This document shows positions 37,934-46,468 of a stretch of 64,000 nucleotides of DNA, piece after piece. The translations under genes and the position numbers were made by a program. Each line of letters starts with the position of its first letter. Within the stretch, counting starts at the first letter, position 1. The DNA is from Taylorella asinigenitalis ATCC 700933 (GTDB lineage Bacteria > Pseudomonadota > Gammaproteobacteria > Burkholderiales > Burkholderiaceae_B), in the NCBI RefSeq assembly GCF_000687755.1, contig NZ_JHXN01000001.1, positions 124,001 to 188,000 of the forward strand, given 5' to 3'. The notes beneath the pieces were generated by a model. That model had not been told where the DNA came from and did no database searches. It saw nothing but the letters and a program-made list of their open reading frames with translations.

Positions 37934-38854
37934 ATGAAAATGGATAATGCCATTGAGGCTCAAGTCATATCTGCATTTGGTAAAAACTTTAAAGTAAAAG
38001 CCAAATTCGAAGGTGTTGAGCAAATTTTTCATTGCTATGTTAAAGGTAAAAAATCAGGAATTTGTGTAGGTGATTTTGTTGATCTTGAATTTCCTGAGGG
38101 TGCTGATTCCGAGGAAGCGGTCATATCTAATATTCATGATAGACGAAATCTTTTATATCGCTCGGATGATATGCGATCTAAACTATTTGCATCCAATATA
38201 GATGTACTTGCAATAGTAGTAGGTGTTGAGCCTGAATTTAGTACTGATTTACTAGGCCGCTCAATAATTGCTGCATTTAGCGAAGGGATAAATCCGTTAA
38301 TCATTCTAAATAAAATCGATCTAGATGGGGTTGATACCATTAGAGAGAAGCTATCTTTATATAAAAACTTAGGAATTGATATTGTAGAAACATCAAAAAA
38401 AGCCCCTAAATCTGTTATCGAATCTTTAAAGCCTTATTTTGAAGGAAAAACATCTATATTGTTTGGACAAAGTGGAATGGGCAAATCAAGTTTACTTAAT
38501 ATTCTTGTAAAAGAGGCTTCAGCTTTTACACAAGAACATTCGAAGGCTTTAGGTAGCGGTAAGCATACTACCACCTCAACTCAGATGTATGAAATCTCGG
38601 ATTTTGAAGGACGAATTATAGACTCACCTGGATTTCAATCATTCGGTCTTAAACACTTAAATCAAGATGAACTTTTAGATGGATTTCCAGAATTTAAAGA
38701 ATTTGTTGGAAATTGTAGGTTTTATAACTGCCAACACTTAAATGAGCCTAACTGCTCTTTGTTGGAGGCAAAAGATGCAAAGAAAATCAGCCAAGAGAGA
38801 TATGATTTATATACCCGCATCTTGGCTGAAATTAATGCTCCTGAGAGATATTAA
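37934..38854 (+). CDS. rsgA: Ribosome small subunit-dependent GTPase A
   Basis: 306 residues. A 30S assembly and check-point GTPase with the circularly permuted order: an OB-fold domain (about 8-70), G4 motif ILNKIDLD, G1 motif [12 protein letters not shown] (about 178), then G3 [10 protein letters not shown]. The zinc knuckle is [18 protein letters not shown]. An in-frame ATG two codons later is an alternative start. It is divergent from orn with 39 bp between starts, and its stop abuts convergent rplS with no gap. Confidence 0.95.
   Translation: MKMDNAIEAQVISAFGKNFKVKAKFEGVEQIFHCYVKGKKSGICVGDFVDLEFPEGADSEEAVISNIHDRRNLLYRSDDMRSKLFASNIDVLAIVVGVEPEFSTDLLGRSIIAAFSEGINPLIILNKIDLDGVDTIREKLSLYKNLGIDIVETSKKAPKSVIESLKPYFEGKTSILFGQSGMGKSSLLNILVKEASAFTQEHSKALGSGKHTTTSTQMYEISDFEGRIIDSPGFQSFGLKHLNQDELLDGFPEFKEFVGNCRFYNCQHLNEPNCSLLEAKDAKKISQERYDLYTRILAEINAPERY
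38781..38829 (-). terminator. Possible rplS terminator within the 3' end of rsgA
   Basis: A perfect 10-bp inverted repeat, TCAGCCAAGA (38787-38796) and TCTTGGCTGA (38820-38829), is followed on the minus strand by TTTTCT. The 23-nt loop and the short T-run make it weaker than the other terminators in the window. Confidence 0.4.
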
Positions 38855-39235
38855 TTAATTACTATCAGTAGCTTTTCTTACTAGTTTCTCTTTAATACGA
38901 GCAGCTTTACCTGAACGATTGCGTAAGTAGTAAAGTTTTGCACGACGCACAGCACCACGACGTTTAACTTCGATAGATGCAATTTGAGGAGAATATAGTT
39001 GGAATGTACGCTCTACAGCTTCACCTGATGAAATTTTACGTACAATAAAAGCTGAATTTAATCCACGGTTTCTTTTAGCGATTACGACACCTTCATAGGC
39101 CTGAACACGTTTGCGGTTACCCTCTACTACGTTCACATTTACTACTACAGTATCGCCTGGAGCAAATTCAACTACTGGCTTATCGCCTGTAAGACGAGCA
39201 ATTTCTTCTTGCTCTAAAGTTTGTAATAAGTTCAT
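38855..39235 (-). CDS. rplS: 50S ribosomal protein L19
   Basis: 126 residues. It sits at the 30S-50S interface. [53 protein letters not shown] is diagnostic. SD AAGGG precedes the ATG. Usually rplS is the last gene of rpsP-rimM-trmD-rplS. Here no trmD lies upstream; a 256-bp gap with SOS boxes and the Tad locus follow instead, so it must have its own promoter. Confidence 0.97.
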   Translation of the reverse strand: MNLLQTLEQEEIARLTGDKPVVEFAPGDTVVVNVNVVEGNRKRVQAYEGVVIAKRNRGLNSAFIVRKISSGEAVERTFQLYSPQIASIEVKRRGAVRRAKLYYLRNRSGKAARIKEKLVRKATDSN

Positions 39236-39395
39236 TTTTTATCCCTTAATCATCATTTATGGGTATGTTTTTCTAAAATTTTAAAATTACCCCATGTAAT
39301 CTTTTAACCCTTAAAGAGGATGATAAACCATATATTTTAATTAGTTTTTATATTAAATTCAATAATTTATACCCAAAATAACCACACTCGGCACA

Positions 39396-39411
39396 CTGTA
39401 AATATTTACAG
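39396..39411 (+). promoter_or_regulatory. LexA (SOS) box 1
   Basis: CTGTAAATATTTACAG is a perfect 16-bp palindrome matching the proteobacterial LexA consensus CTGT-N8-ACAG. It lies 46 bp before the second box and upstream of the small gene at 39492. Confidence 0.78.
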
Positions 39412-39441
39412 CAGTTTTAAAAAAATCAGTTGATATTAATA

Positions 39442-39457
39442 CTGTAAAGATGTACAG
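39442..39457 (+). promoter_or_regulatory. LexA (SOS) box 2
   Basis: CTGTAAAGATGTACAG within TACTGT...ACAGTA matches CTGT-N8-ACAG, with the extra flanking TA/TA of strong LexA sites. It lies just downstream of a TATTAAT -10-like sequence (39434-39440) and ends 34 bp before the ATG at 39492, so bound LexA would cover the promoter. The rest of the gap (39236-39393) is AT-rich, and I saw no gene in it. Confidence 0.8.
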
Positions 39458-39491
39458 TATTAAAACACTGTTAATCCATACAGGGTTTAAA

Positions 39492-39662
39492 ATGACTGAT
39501 TTAAATTACAAGAAAAAATCGCTTAAAACTACTTCTAATTTTGGTAGATTTCTACATAAATATGAAGATTTTTTGATTATAGCTTTGTGGGCTTGTGTCA
39601 TCCCAGGCATACATTATGGAACTAAATTATGTATAAGTATTTTGGCCTACATTAACTCTTAG
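39492..39662 (+). CDS. Small membrane protein, predicted SOS-induced
   Basis: 56 residues. The ATG at 39492 has SD AGGG six bases upstream. An earlier in-frame ATG (39450) lies inside the second LexA box and is unlikely. A basic N-terminus (NYKKKSLKTTSNFGRFLHKYED) precedes one or two membrane segments (FLIIALWACVIPGIHYG; LCISILAYI). I do not recognise it. Small LexA-controlled membrane proteins elsewhere are cell-division inhibitors (SidA, DidA) or TisB-type toxins, so either role is possible. The 3' end overlaps the DUF192 gene by 11 bp. Confidence 0.7.
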   Translation: MTDLNYKKKSLKTTSNFGRFLHKYEDFLIIALWACVIPGIHYGTKLCISILAYINS

Positions 39663-40062
39663 TTTTTAATATTGCTCTTACTAAATTAATGATTTCTGCA
39701 TTCTCTAAGCAGAACCCAGCACCCCAAACACCCACAAAATCCGACTCCATTTGGGTGTGCTTACTGGCATATGGGGGACCCTCGATTGCATAACTAGCAG
39801 ACGTACAAATCAGGGTCCTCCATGGAGCTAGTTTGTTTTTTTCTTTAACTATATTTAGTTCTTTATTTAAAAAAATTACTCTAATAGACTCTGTCATTCC
39901 AAAAGTATGTATGGCATTGCAATTTTCAAATATAAGAAAATCAAAATTCCTTCCTTTTGACCTACCCATCATACCAACCAATCTTTCTTTAAAAGAAGTG
40001 GCCAGAGCTATACGGAGAACATTGCCACCTAAACAAAAGCTATATACTCTTTTAAAGTTCAT
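39652..40062 (-). CDS. DUF192 family protein at the end of the Tad locus
   Basis: 136 residues from ATG at 40062. A longer frame uses TTG at 40113 and would overlap tadC by 47 bp without family support. IALATSFKERLVGMMGRSKGRNFDFLIFENCNAIHTFGM matches the DUF192 core (LxxRxxGLMxR and the CxxIHTxxM motif). Function is unknown. Its start overlaps the tadC stop, so it is co-translated with the pilus genes, as happens in some other beta- and deltaproteobacterial Tad loci. A candidate uptake motif lies at 40020. Confidence 0.8.
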   Translation of the reverse strand: MNFKRVYSFCLGGNVLRIALATSFKERLVGMMGRSKGRNFDFLIFENCNAIHTFGMTESIRVIFLNKELNIVKEKNKLAPWRTLICTSASYAIEGPPYASKHTQMESDFVGVWGAGFCLENAEIINLVRAILKTKS

Positions 40063-40066
40063 AAAA

Positions 40067-40870
40067 CTACCAACTTTCCGCAATCTGCATAAATACAGGA
40101 AATAAAAGCACAATAAATGTACAAGGAAATATAAAAAACACTAAAGGAAAAAGCATTTTTACGGGTGCTTCAAAAGCTAATTTTTCTGCCATTAGATATC
40201 TTTGTTTTCTTATATAAGTAGCTTGAGATCTAAATGCACTAGCTAGTTGTAAGCCAAGTTGATCTGCTTGCTTTATATTATTAACCCACTGGCGTACGAC
40301 TGGTAGGTCGGATCTTTCAGCCATATCCTCAAGAGCATCAATTCTTGCTTTCCCTGCCTGCATCTCTCGGATAGTAAAATTCAACTCATCTTTAAGCACG
40401 CCATTAGGAATAGAATTTAAAGCATACTGCAAGCTCATCGTAAAGTTTTGTCCTGAAGATAAACTTACGCTTAAAACGTCCAAAAAGAAAGGAAAAATTT
40501 CAGCTAATTCTGTTCTACGTCTTGATATATATCGTTTTATATAGGCTTTTGGCCATAGTAAGGTGACAAATACCAAAATAGCAATCGAGTAAAGAAATAT
40601 CAATGACAATCCAGACAAAAGCACCCATAGAGCCAGGAGTAATTCAAGCATAATCACTACCGTATCTATACCAACGAGTTTTTCTGGAGACCATTTCGAA
40701 CTTAGTCCAGAGCGATCAAGAGATATATTTAATCCTGCCCCAAATTGCCAACCCAGTAATTTCAAAACTTTAGAGCCAATACCGCTAAGACTCATATCTC
40801 CTATTAGAACAACGAATAATGCGGCTAAGCAAAAGAGGCCCATCAAAATAGTTAAGGACATCCACATCAT
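40067..40870 (-). CDS. tadC: Tad pilus inner-membrane platform protein TadC
   Basis: 267 residues. Hydrophobic segments lie at about 3-25, 70-112 and 235-262. The GspF-like T2SSF domain occupies the region from ELAEIFPFFLDVLSVSLSSGQNFTMSLQYAL to LPVVRQWVNNIKQADQLGLQLASAFRSQA. It pairs with TadB to form the platform that feeds pilin into the growing fibre, powered by the CpaF ATPase. The start overlaps the tadB stop by 4 bp. Confidence 0.9.
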   Translation of the reverse strand: MMWMSLTILMGLFCLAALFVVLIGDMSLSGIGSKVLKLLGWQFGAGLNISLDRSGLSSKWSPEKLVGIDTVVIMLELLLALWVLLSGLSLIFLYSIAILVFVTLLWPKAYIKRYISRRRTELAEIFPFFLDVLSVSLSSGQNFTMSLQYALNSIPNGVLKDELNFTIREMQAGKARIDALEDMAERSDLPVVRQWVNNIKQADQLGLQLASAFRSQATYIRKQRYLMAEKLAFEAPVKMLFPLVFFIFPCTFIVLLFPVFMQIAESW

Positions 40871-41712
40871 ACGACCTTTATCTTCATGAGCTTACGCATT
40901 GTTAAAACACCGCCTACTTCCATCAGAAAAATAAGAAACAAAGCAAAGTAACCATATTTGTTTTTGAAAAAGTAGTCCGTTAAATCAGGGGCAACATCTG
41001 TCAATACCAAAAGAAGGAATATGGGTAGCAAAGACATAATCCAAGATTGCATTCTGCTTTGGCTAGTCAGGGCATCTATCTTTTTTAATAAAAGATTATT
41101 TTCACGCATATTATTTGAAAGAAGTTCCAACATAGAAGCTAAATTCCCGCCTGTCTTATACGAAATTTTGACTAAGGTGACAAACTGGCTCATATTCATT
41201 GAAGGGTTTCTTATTTGTAGGTCTGTCAGACTTTCCTCTATGGTGCTTCCTAATCTTATTTGATGTAAAAAAAGTCCAAATTCTTGTGAAATAGGTTTTT
41301 CGCTTGTCTCATTTATTAACTTAATCGAATGTTGAAGGCCTGCACCAGATCTCAAGGCATTTGAAAGGGAAAGCAGGAAATCTGGAAATTGGTGAATTAG
41401 CTTTTTCTGTCTTTTTCGAATTAGCATTTTGGCAGCAAATGGTGGGATAAATAACACTGCGACTGAAACGATAGCCGCCAATAACCACGATCCGCTTAAT
41501 AAAATTAGAACTAAGCCTAAAGCTACAGCCATGACAGCAGCCATTGTCCAAATTTTGCCACTTGGAATTAGTATGAAGCTTTCCCAAAGACTCTGACCTA
41601 TCGATACATCGAATGTCTTTTTGTATTTCTCTAAGTATTTTGATCCGATTGTAAATAGAACTGCAAACAGAAATACAAGAGATATCGCCAATATAAAAAT
41701 AAAGTATTCCAT
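40867..41712 (-). CDS. tadB: Tad pilus inner-membrane platform protein TadB
   Basis: 281 residues. Membrane segments are at about 2-24, 55-90, 225-245 and 255-275. The T2SSF domain has KKLIHQFPDFLLSLSNALRSGAGLQHSIKLI and TLVKISYKTGGNLASMLELLSNNMRENNLL, as in TadB. It follows cpaF by 2 bp. Together with TadC it forms the heteromeric platform typical of Tad systems. Confidence 0.9.
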   Translation of the reverse strand: MEYFIFILAISLVFLFAVLFTIGSKYLEKYKKTFDVSIGQSLWESFILIPSGKIWTMAAVMAVALGLVLILLSGSWLLAAIVSVAVLFIPPFAAKMLIRKRQKKLIHQFPDFLLSLSNALRSGAGLQHSIKLINETSEKPISQEFGLFLHQIRLGSTIEESLTDLQIRNPSMNMSQFVTLVKISYKTGGNLASMLELLSNNMRENNLLLKKIDALTSQSRMQSWIMSLLPIFLLLVLTDVAPDLTDYFFKNKYGYFALFLIFLMEVGGVLTMRKLMKIKVV

Positions 41713-41714
41713 AT

Positions 41715-43304
41715 TTATATAAACATAGTCTGAGGAATGGGTTGACCATTTTCACGAAGAATTTCAAATGATGAAGGCATCAATCCTGAATAAGAAAATG
41801 TATTTGTGGCTTTCTTATAGGTGTAAAGCTCCTGAAGCTGAATAATGCCCGAATCCACGCCACCCACTTCAACAATGCTAGAAACAATGCGGCGTCCATC
41901 GTTTAGTCTTGTGAGTTGAACAATAAAATCTACACTACTGGCAATGTGCTCTCGTATCGCCGCTAATGGCAATTCCATAGACGCCATAAGAATCATAGTT
42001 TCAAGTCTATTAAGAGCTTCTCGTGGACTGTTTGCATGCAATGTTGATAAACTGCCCTCATGTCCAGTGTTCATGGCAGAAAGCATATCAAAGGCCTCAG
42101 CCCCCCTACACTCTCCAACAACTATCCTATCGGGACGCATTCTAAGTGCATTTCGAAGTAAATCTCGAATCGTAACCTGCCCCTGCCCCTCAGCATTAGC
42201 TGGTCGTGCTTCTAGACTAACTGTGTGAGGATGCTGTAATTGAAGTTCTGCTGCATCTTCAATCGTAATAAGCCTCTCTGAGTGAGGAATGGCCGCTGTC
42301 AAAATATTTAATACAGTAGTTTTACCAGTGCCTGTACCACCAGAAATTAGAATATTCATCTTATTGAGAACAGCAAAATTCAAAAAACTTGCCATCTCGG
42401 AAGTCAATGTTCCTTTTTCAATCAAAGCCTTTACACCAAGAATTTTCTTTGAAAATTTACGTATGTTTATGCTTGCACCTTTTAAGGCAATAGGCGGTAT
42501 TACGGCATTTACACGTGAACCATCCTTAAGTCTTGCATCTACCATAGGCGAATTTTCATCGATTCTTCGACCCAAAGGTGAAACGATCCTATCTATTACA
42601 CTTAAAACAGCAGACTCTCCTGAAAAGGACACATCTGTTCTTTGTAATCTCCCACTCCTCTCAACATATATATCTTTATGAGAGTTGACCATAATCTCAC
42701 TTACTTCTTCATCTTTGAGCAAATCCTCTAAAGGCCCCAAACCAAACGCCTCATCAATAACAAGTTTTTTAAGCTCCTCTTTATTAAACGATGAAAATCT
42801 CTCAGTTCCTTCTTCAATTATTTGGTCTAAAACTTCATCGGCTCTTTGTCGTAATTCATTTGTGGAACCGTGAGTAGATTTGAGCTTTCGTAAATCCATC
42901 GCAGAAATTAATTCTCCATGTAGGATTCGCAGAATATTATTTGGAACTTGTTCTCTCGCAGTACTTATCGGTTCTACTTTAGGATTTGTCTCTAATCTAG
43001 AGATTTGCTCTTTCTTAGGAACTTGTAAGACCTTCATTTTTGTAGGTCCAATTATTATTTCGTCTCCAATTTTTAATTTCTGCTGCGTTTGAATTTTTCT
43101 GCCATTTAAAAATACGCCTAGTAACGAGTAGTTATCGCTGATAAAAGCAAATCCATCGTCTCTTGTTATGGTGGCGTGATGTTTAGATACCCTCCATGAT
43201 TTAATTACAAGATCGTTTTCTTCTCCTTTTCCTATTTTTATTGGAGGTGGCAATATAACCTTTTTCTTCGTCCCGTTTTCATACGTAACATCTAGTTCAA
43301 TCAT
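41715..43304 (-). CDS. cpaF: Tad pilus ATPase CpaF/TadA with N-terminal FHA domain
   Basis: 529 residues. Residues 1-95 form an FHA phosphopeptide-binding domain (IKIGKGEENDLVIKSWRVSKHHATI and YSLLGVFLNGRKI; the usual Gly-Arg is Gly-Lys). The rest is a secretion ATPase that drives Tad pilus assembly. Blocks include GPLEDLLKDEEVSEIMVNSH, Walker A SGGTGTGKTTVLNIL (about 318), RLITIEDAAELQL (Asp box), RPDRIVVGECRGAEAFDML and the STLHAN His box. Fusion of FHA and CpaF is known but not universal. It could tie pilus assembly to Ser/Thr phosphorylation. No kinase is in the window. Confidence 0.93.
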   Translation of the reverse strand: MIELDVTYENGTKKKVILPPPIKIGKGEENDLVIKSWRVSKHHATITRDDGFAFISDNYSLLGVFLNGRKIQTQQKLKIGDEIIIGPTKMKVLQVPKKEQISRLETNPKVEPISTAREQVPNNILRILHGELISAMDLRKLKSTHGSTNELRQRADEVLDQIIEEGTERFSSFNKEELKKLVIDEAFGLGPLEDLLKDEEVSEIMVNSHKDIYVERSGRLQRTDVSFSGESAVLSVIDRIVSPLGRRIDENSPMVDARLKDGSRVNAVIPPIALKGASINIRKFSKKILGVKALIEKGTLTSEMASFLNFAVLNKMNILISGGTGTGKTTVLNILTAAIPHSERLITIEDAAELQLQHPHTVSLEARPANAEGQGQVTIRDLLRNALRMRPDRIVVGECRGAEAFDMLSAMNTGHEGSLSTLHANSPREALNRLETMILMASMELPLAAIREHIASSVDFIVQLTRLNDGRRIVSSIVEVGGVDSGIIQLQELYTYKKATNTFSYSGLMPSSFEILRENGQPIPQTMFI

Positions 43305-44812
43305 CTTCGTCGCCCCCTTGATTTTCTTCGGCTAACTCGTTTATTTTTTTTAGGAAATTTCATTTTTGTGGGCTTTGGACCTTCTAAATATCTATCTGGA
43401 AATGGTCTTGTTAAGGGTATTCGTGCCACTGGTGGCAAATAATGCGTTTTAGATTGCATTTTTATATATTTAATTTTTTTGGTATTAGGTTTGAAATGTC
43501 TTTCTGCATCAGCCTCAATTGGAATATTTAAAATTGGTTTTTGCTCAAATGAAGAATCCAAAATAGTCTTCGTCCTATGAACACGTCTTTGCATAGTCTT
43601 GTCGTTTGGTTTTACTACATAAGGCCTAACTATAATTACAAGCTCAGTTTCATTATTTTGAAAATTCCTTGATTTGAATAATTCACCTAGGATGGGAGTT
43701 TCTGCAATACCAGGAAGTTTAGACATACTCTGCATCTGATCTCTTGATATGAACCCAGAGATAACTATAGGTTCACCAGACTTAGAATTAAATTCTGTAG
43801 ATGTTCGTCTAGTTTTTAAAGCAGGACCACCATTTAGATTCATAGATGTATCTACGGCACTAACTTCAACATTTATTTTTGATCTGATTGTTCCATCTCT
43901 TTGAATAATTGGTGTGATATTTAAACTAACACCATAAGGTTTAAAAACTGTTTGTGTTTGCCCCTTATCATCAATCATCGTATAAGGAACTTCACCACCA
44001 GCTAGAAATTCTGCAGTAGTACCATTTCTTGCTGTCAATTGCGGTTGTGCTAAAACTACTGCTTGCCCCTCAACAGCCATCGCATTTATACTTGCATTCA
44101 AGAAAGCATTAATCCCACCAAATAAAGCTGGATTGACAATGGCATTTGCGTTAGAAAGAGAAGAAGCCAATAAGTTACTCCTATATGCTGATGCTTTAGT
44201 ACCCGAAGAGCCCTCAAAGGTAAGGCCTAACTGCACGCCACCTTCAGCCGAAGTGCCCCATTTAAGCCCCAGTTGCTGCACAAACTGTCGCGGAAGCTCG
44301 ACAATTTGTACATCTATCATAAGCATCTCATCCCACCCAACTTGGCTCGACATATCGATAATTTGCGGATAGTGCTTAGTTAGTTGCACAACCTTCTGTC
44401 TGTCAAAATCAGAAAGCTTATCGCCTTCAACAATCACCTTATCGGCTATTATCGAAGTTCGTACATTTGGAATTTTTCGCAAAATCTTCTGTATATCTTG
44501 AAGCATTTTGTTTTGATTCGCAGACTCGATAAGCACTCTATAGCTATTGCTTGTTCCATTTTTATCCCACACTTGAAGCGTAGTAAACCCTTCGCTTAAT
44601 CCAAATAAAACGAGTTCTTTATCGTCACTGGTAGTTGCGTTTAAAAGCTTACTGTTCCCAACTGCAACTCTACCAATACTCTGAAAATTAAGTACCTCAA
44701 TTTGCCCAATTTCCATTTTTATGGATTTTGCTTTCTGTGACACTTGAGCCTGTACAACACTTACAGCCCCTAATAAAAGGCCTACAAGTACATTTTTAAA
44801 TCTACTCCTCAT
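43301..44812 (-). CDS. cpaC: Tad pilus outer-membrane secretin (CpaC/RcpA)
   Basis: 503 residues from ATG at 44812; a TTG two codons earlier is an alternative. A signal peptide (VLVGLLLGAVSVVQAQ) is followed by the BON-like and N-terminal domain (MEIGQIEVLNFQSIGRVAVGNSKLL). The secretin domain contains VEGQAVVLAQPQLTARNGTTAEFLAGGEVPY and ELVIIVRPYVV. It forms the outer-membrane channel for the Flp pilus. The C-terminal tail is unusually basic, ending in KKNKRVSRRKSRGRRR. It overlaps cpaF by 4 bp. Confidence 0.93.
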   Translation of the reverse strand: MRSRFKNVLVGLLLGAVSVVQAQVSQKAKSIKMEIGQIEVLNFQSIGRVAVGNSKLLNATTSDDKELVLFGLSEGFTTLQVWDKNGTSNSYRVLIESANQNKMLQDIQKILRKIPNVRTSIIADKVIVEGDKLSDFDRQKVVQLTKHYPQIIDMSSQVGWDEMLMIDVQIVELPRQFVQQLGLKWGTSAEGGVQLGLTFEGSSGTKASAYRSNLLASSLSNANAIVNPALFGGINAFLNASINAMAVEGQAVVLAQPQLTARNGTTAEFLAGGEVPYTMIDDKGQTQTVFKPYGVSLNITPIIQRDGTIRSKINVEVSAVDTSMNLNGGPALKTRRTSTEFNSKSGEPIVISGFISRDQMQSMSKLPGIAETPILGELFKSRNFQNNETELVIIVRPYVVKPNDKTMQRRVHRTKTILDSSFEQKPILNIPIEADAERHFKPNTKKIKYIKMQSKTHYLPPVARIPLTRPFPDRYLEGPKPTKMKFPKKNKRVSRRKSRGRRR

Positions 44813-45782
44813 TTTCAAGATCCTCCTCTTTTGATGAGATATTTTGATCCTGAGGGGTTGCTATCTCTGTTTTTTTAGAGTTTTCACTAATCCATGCACT
44901 CACAATATCTTTTTGGCCTGGAAGTTCAATCAAAGCCTGTTGCAAGAGTTCTTCTTTTGTTGGTGTTTGCTCTACATCAGCCTGAGCTATTTCGCTCATT
45001 TTCTTTGTACCCTGATCTCCGTAAATAACAGAGGCTTTTTTCCTAACAATTGGCCCACTGGTGGCAATGCCCAAGATACTCGCCAAATCTCCTTTTACAC
45101 CTTTCTGGCTTGCTTCCTTATCATCTGGGTTTCTTAAGAAAGCCGTAATAACGCCATCCTGCCGTGCAGCCACTAATTTGGCTGCTTCTTCTGGCGAGGT
45201 ATCCAAAGTAACTGTTGAAAACTCTCTTTCGGTTCCATCGTTTGTTAACTTTGATTCTTTGTCTGTTGCTAAAACCAAAACCCCTTGCAGCAATGGAGCT
45301 GTAATATCACGATTCTTATATTTAAAAGATACATATAGATCAATCAAATCTCCTGGCACTATCAATCCAGAGACCGAATTAATCGTATCCACTGGCATGG
45401 TCACTGCTCTTCGTCCCAACCCAACCTTTTCAGAAAATGGCCTTCTGCTAATAGTGCTCGTATGAGCCCATAGAACTGGATCACCTGCCATCAATGGACT
45501 AGTTATAACCTTCCCTTCAATTCTCTCAAATTCATCAGGACTTAAACTATCACTACTAATCCATGTTTCAGGAATCTTTCGTACGGCTAATACCGCTGAA
45601 TCTATTGAAGTACCAACACTTAAATCATGAGCTGCAACAATTCTCGGCACCATGACCTGTCTATGATTTGCTTCAATTTGCGATATTTTCTCTTTCATAT
45701 ATTTACTTGCAGAGAATGTGGCCAGTAGCCCCGCCCCTACTGCAAATCCAAAGATATACCAAGACTTTTTTATCCGAATCAT
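44802..45782 (-). CDS. cpaB: Flp pilus assembly protein CpaB/RcpC
   Basis: 326 residues. One N-terminal membrane anchor (about 7-25) is followed by the SAF domain (VPRIVAAHDLSVGTSIDSAVLAVRKIPE) and the RcpC/CpaB core (LGRRAVTMPVDTINSVSGLIVPGDLIDLYVSF). It is periplasmic and thought to gate or stabilise the secretin. The C-terminus is acidic (SSKEEDLENEE), in contrast to the basic tail of the secretin encoded next. It overlaps that gene by about 11 bp. A candidate uptake motif lies at 45061. Confidence 0.9.
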   Translation of the reverse strand: MIRIKKSWYIFGFAVGAGLLATFSASKYMKEKISQIEANHRQVMVPRIVAAHDLSVGTSIDSAVLAVRKIPETWISSDSLSPDEFERIEGKVITSPLMAGDPVLWAHTSTISRRPFSEKVGLGRRAVTMPVDTINSVSGLIVPGDLIDLYVSFKYKNRDITAPLLQGVLVLATDKESKLTNDGTEREFSTVTLDTSPEEAAKLVAARQDGVITAFLRNPDDKEASQKGVKGDLASILGIATSGPIVRKKASVIYGDQGTKKMSEIAQADVEQTPTKEELLQQALIELPGQKDIVSAWISENSKKTEIATPQDQNISSKEEDLENEE

Positions 45783-45790
45783 AGGTGCAC

Positions 45791-46468
45791 CTAATTTGTC
45801 ATTTTTCCGACCGACAAATATTTTCGGTCTCGAATTCTGAACATTCCTACAAATAAAGTATCGTTAGATGAATTAATCTTTCTTTGCCAAACCGATAGGT
45901 CTTTATGTGGCAATGTTTTCTTGTACTTCTCCAACCATCCACTTGAAGCCAGATATTCAAAGTAATTTTTCATATTTTTCTCTCCATTAATTTCATAGAC
46001 ATAAATTTCATATTGATTCGATACACTGCTAAATAGAATTTCAAAGTCTGGTAAGAAATCTTTTTTTTTAGTAGTTGATTTGCTAATTTGATTTGTTATG
46101 CGACTTAAATAAACACTTTTAAGATTGCTGTTCTGATCAATCTTTTTTTCATAATCTGTAATAAGAAGTATTTCTGAAAGTGAGTTCTCTGGTGAGATAA
46201 GAAATAAATCACTGTCTATGGCATGAATTTCTATATCTTTATCTAAAACAATATCTAGAATTTGGTTTAAAGATTTATCTAAATCAATTTCAAAGACACT
46301 TAAAGCAATTCCATTTTGAGACGATTTAAGTTTTAGTTCTGACTTTGTGACACTAGACTCTAACCACTTAATTTCATCTATGGTTCTGGAATACGCCGTA
46401 CTTATAAGCAATAAAAGGCTTATGAATGACAAAAGAAGAGTTATAAAAAAATGTTTAATTAAAGACAT
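45791..46468 (-). CDS. Unknown exported protein of the Tad locus
   Basis: 225 residues. An N-terminal signal or anchor (FFITLLLSFISLLLLISTAYS, cleavage near 27) is followed by a soluble domain with alternating strands and helices. IDEIKWLESSVTKSELKLKSSQNGIALSVFEID and EIYVYEINGEKNMKNYFEYLASSGW stand out. I do not recognise the family. Its place between the TadE-like gene and cpaB in an unbroken run suggests a periplasmic assembly factor particular to this pilus. It is 8 bp from cpaB and overlaps the upstream gene by 14 bp. Confidence 0.65.
   Translation of the reverse strand: MSLIKHFFITLLLSFISLLLLISTAYSRTIDEIKWLESSVTKSELKLKSSQNGIALSVFEIDLDKSLNQILDIVLDKDIEIHAIDSDLFLISPENSLSEILLITDYEKKIDQNSNLKSVYLSRITNQISKSTTKKKDFLPDFEILFSSVSNQYEIYVYEINGEKNMKNYFEYLASSGWLEKYKKTLPHKDLSVWQRKINSSNDTLFVGMFRIRDRKYLSVGKMTN

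Noticed and set aside
37895-38032. N-terminal extension of the orn frame
   Set aside because: The extra 46 residues match no oligoribonuclease and overlap the divergent rsgA start. The ATG at 37894 gives the family length of about 181.
39450-39491. Earlier start for the small SOS gene
   Set aside because: The ATG at 39450 lies inside the second LexA box and has no SD, so 39492 is preferred.
40063-40113. TTG-initiated extension of the DUF192 gene
   Set aside because: It would overlap tadC, and the extra 17 residues lack family similarity. The ATG at 40062 is better.
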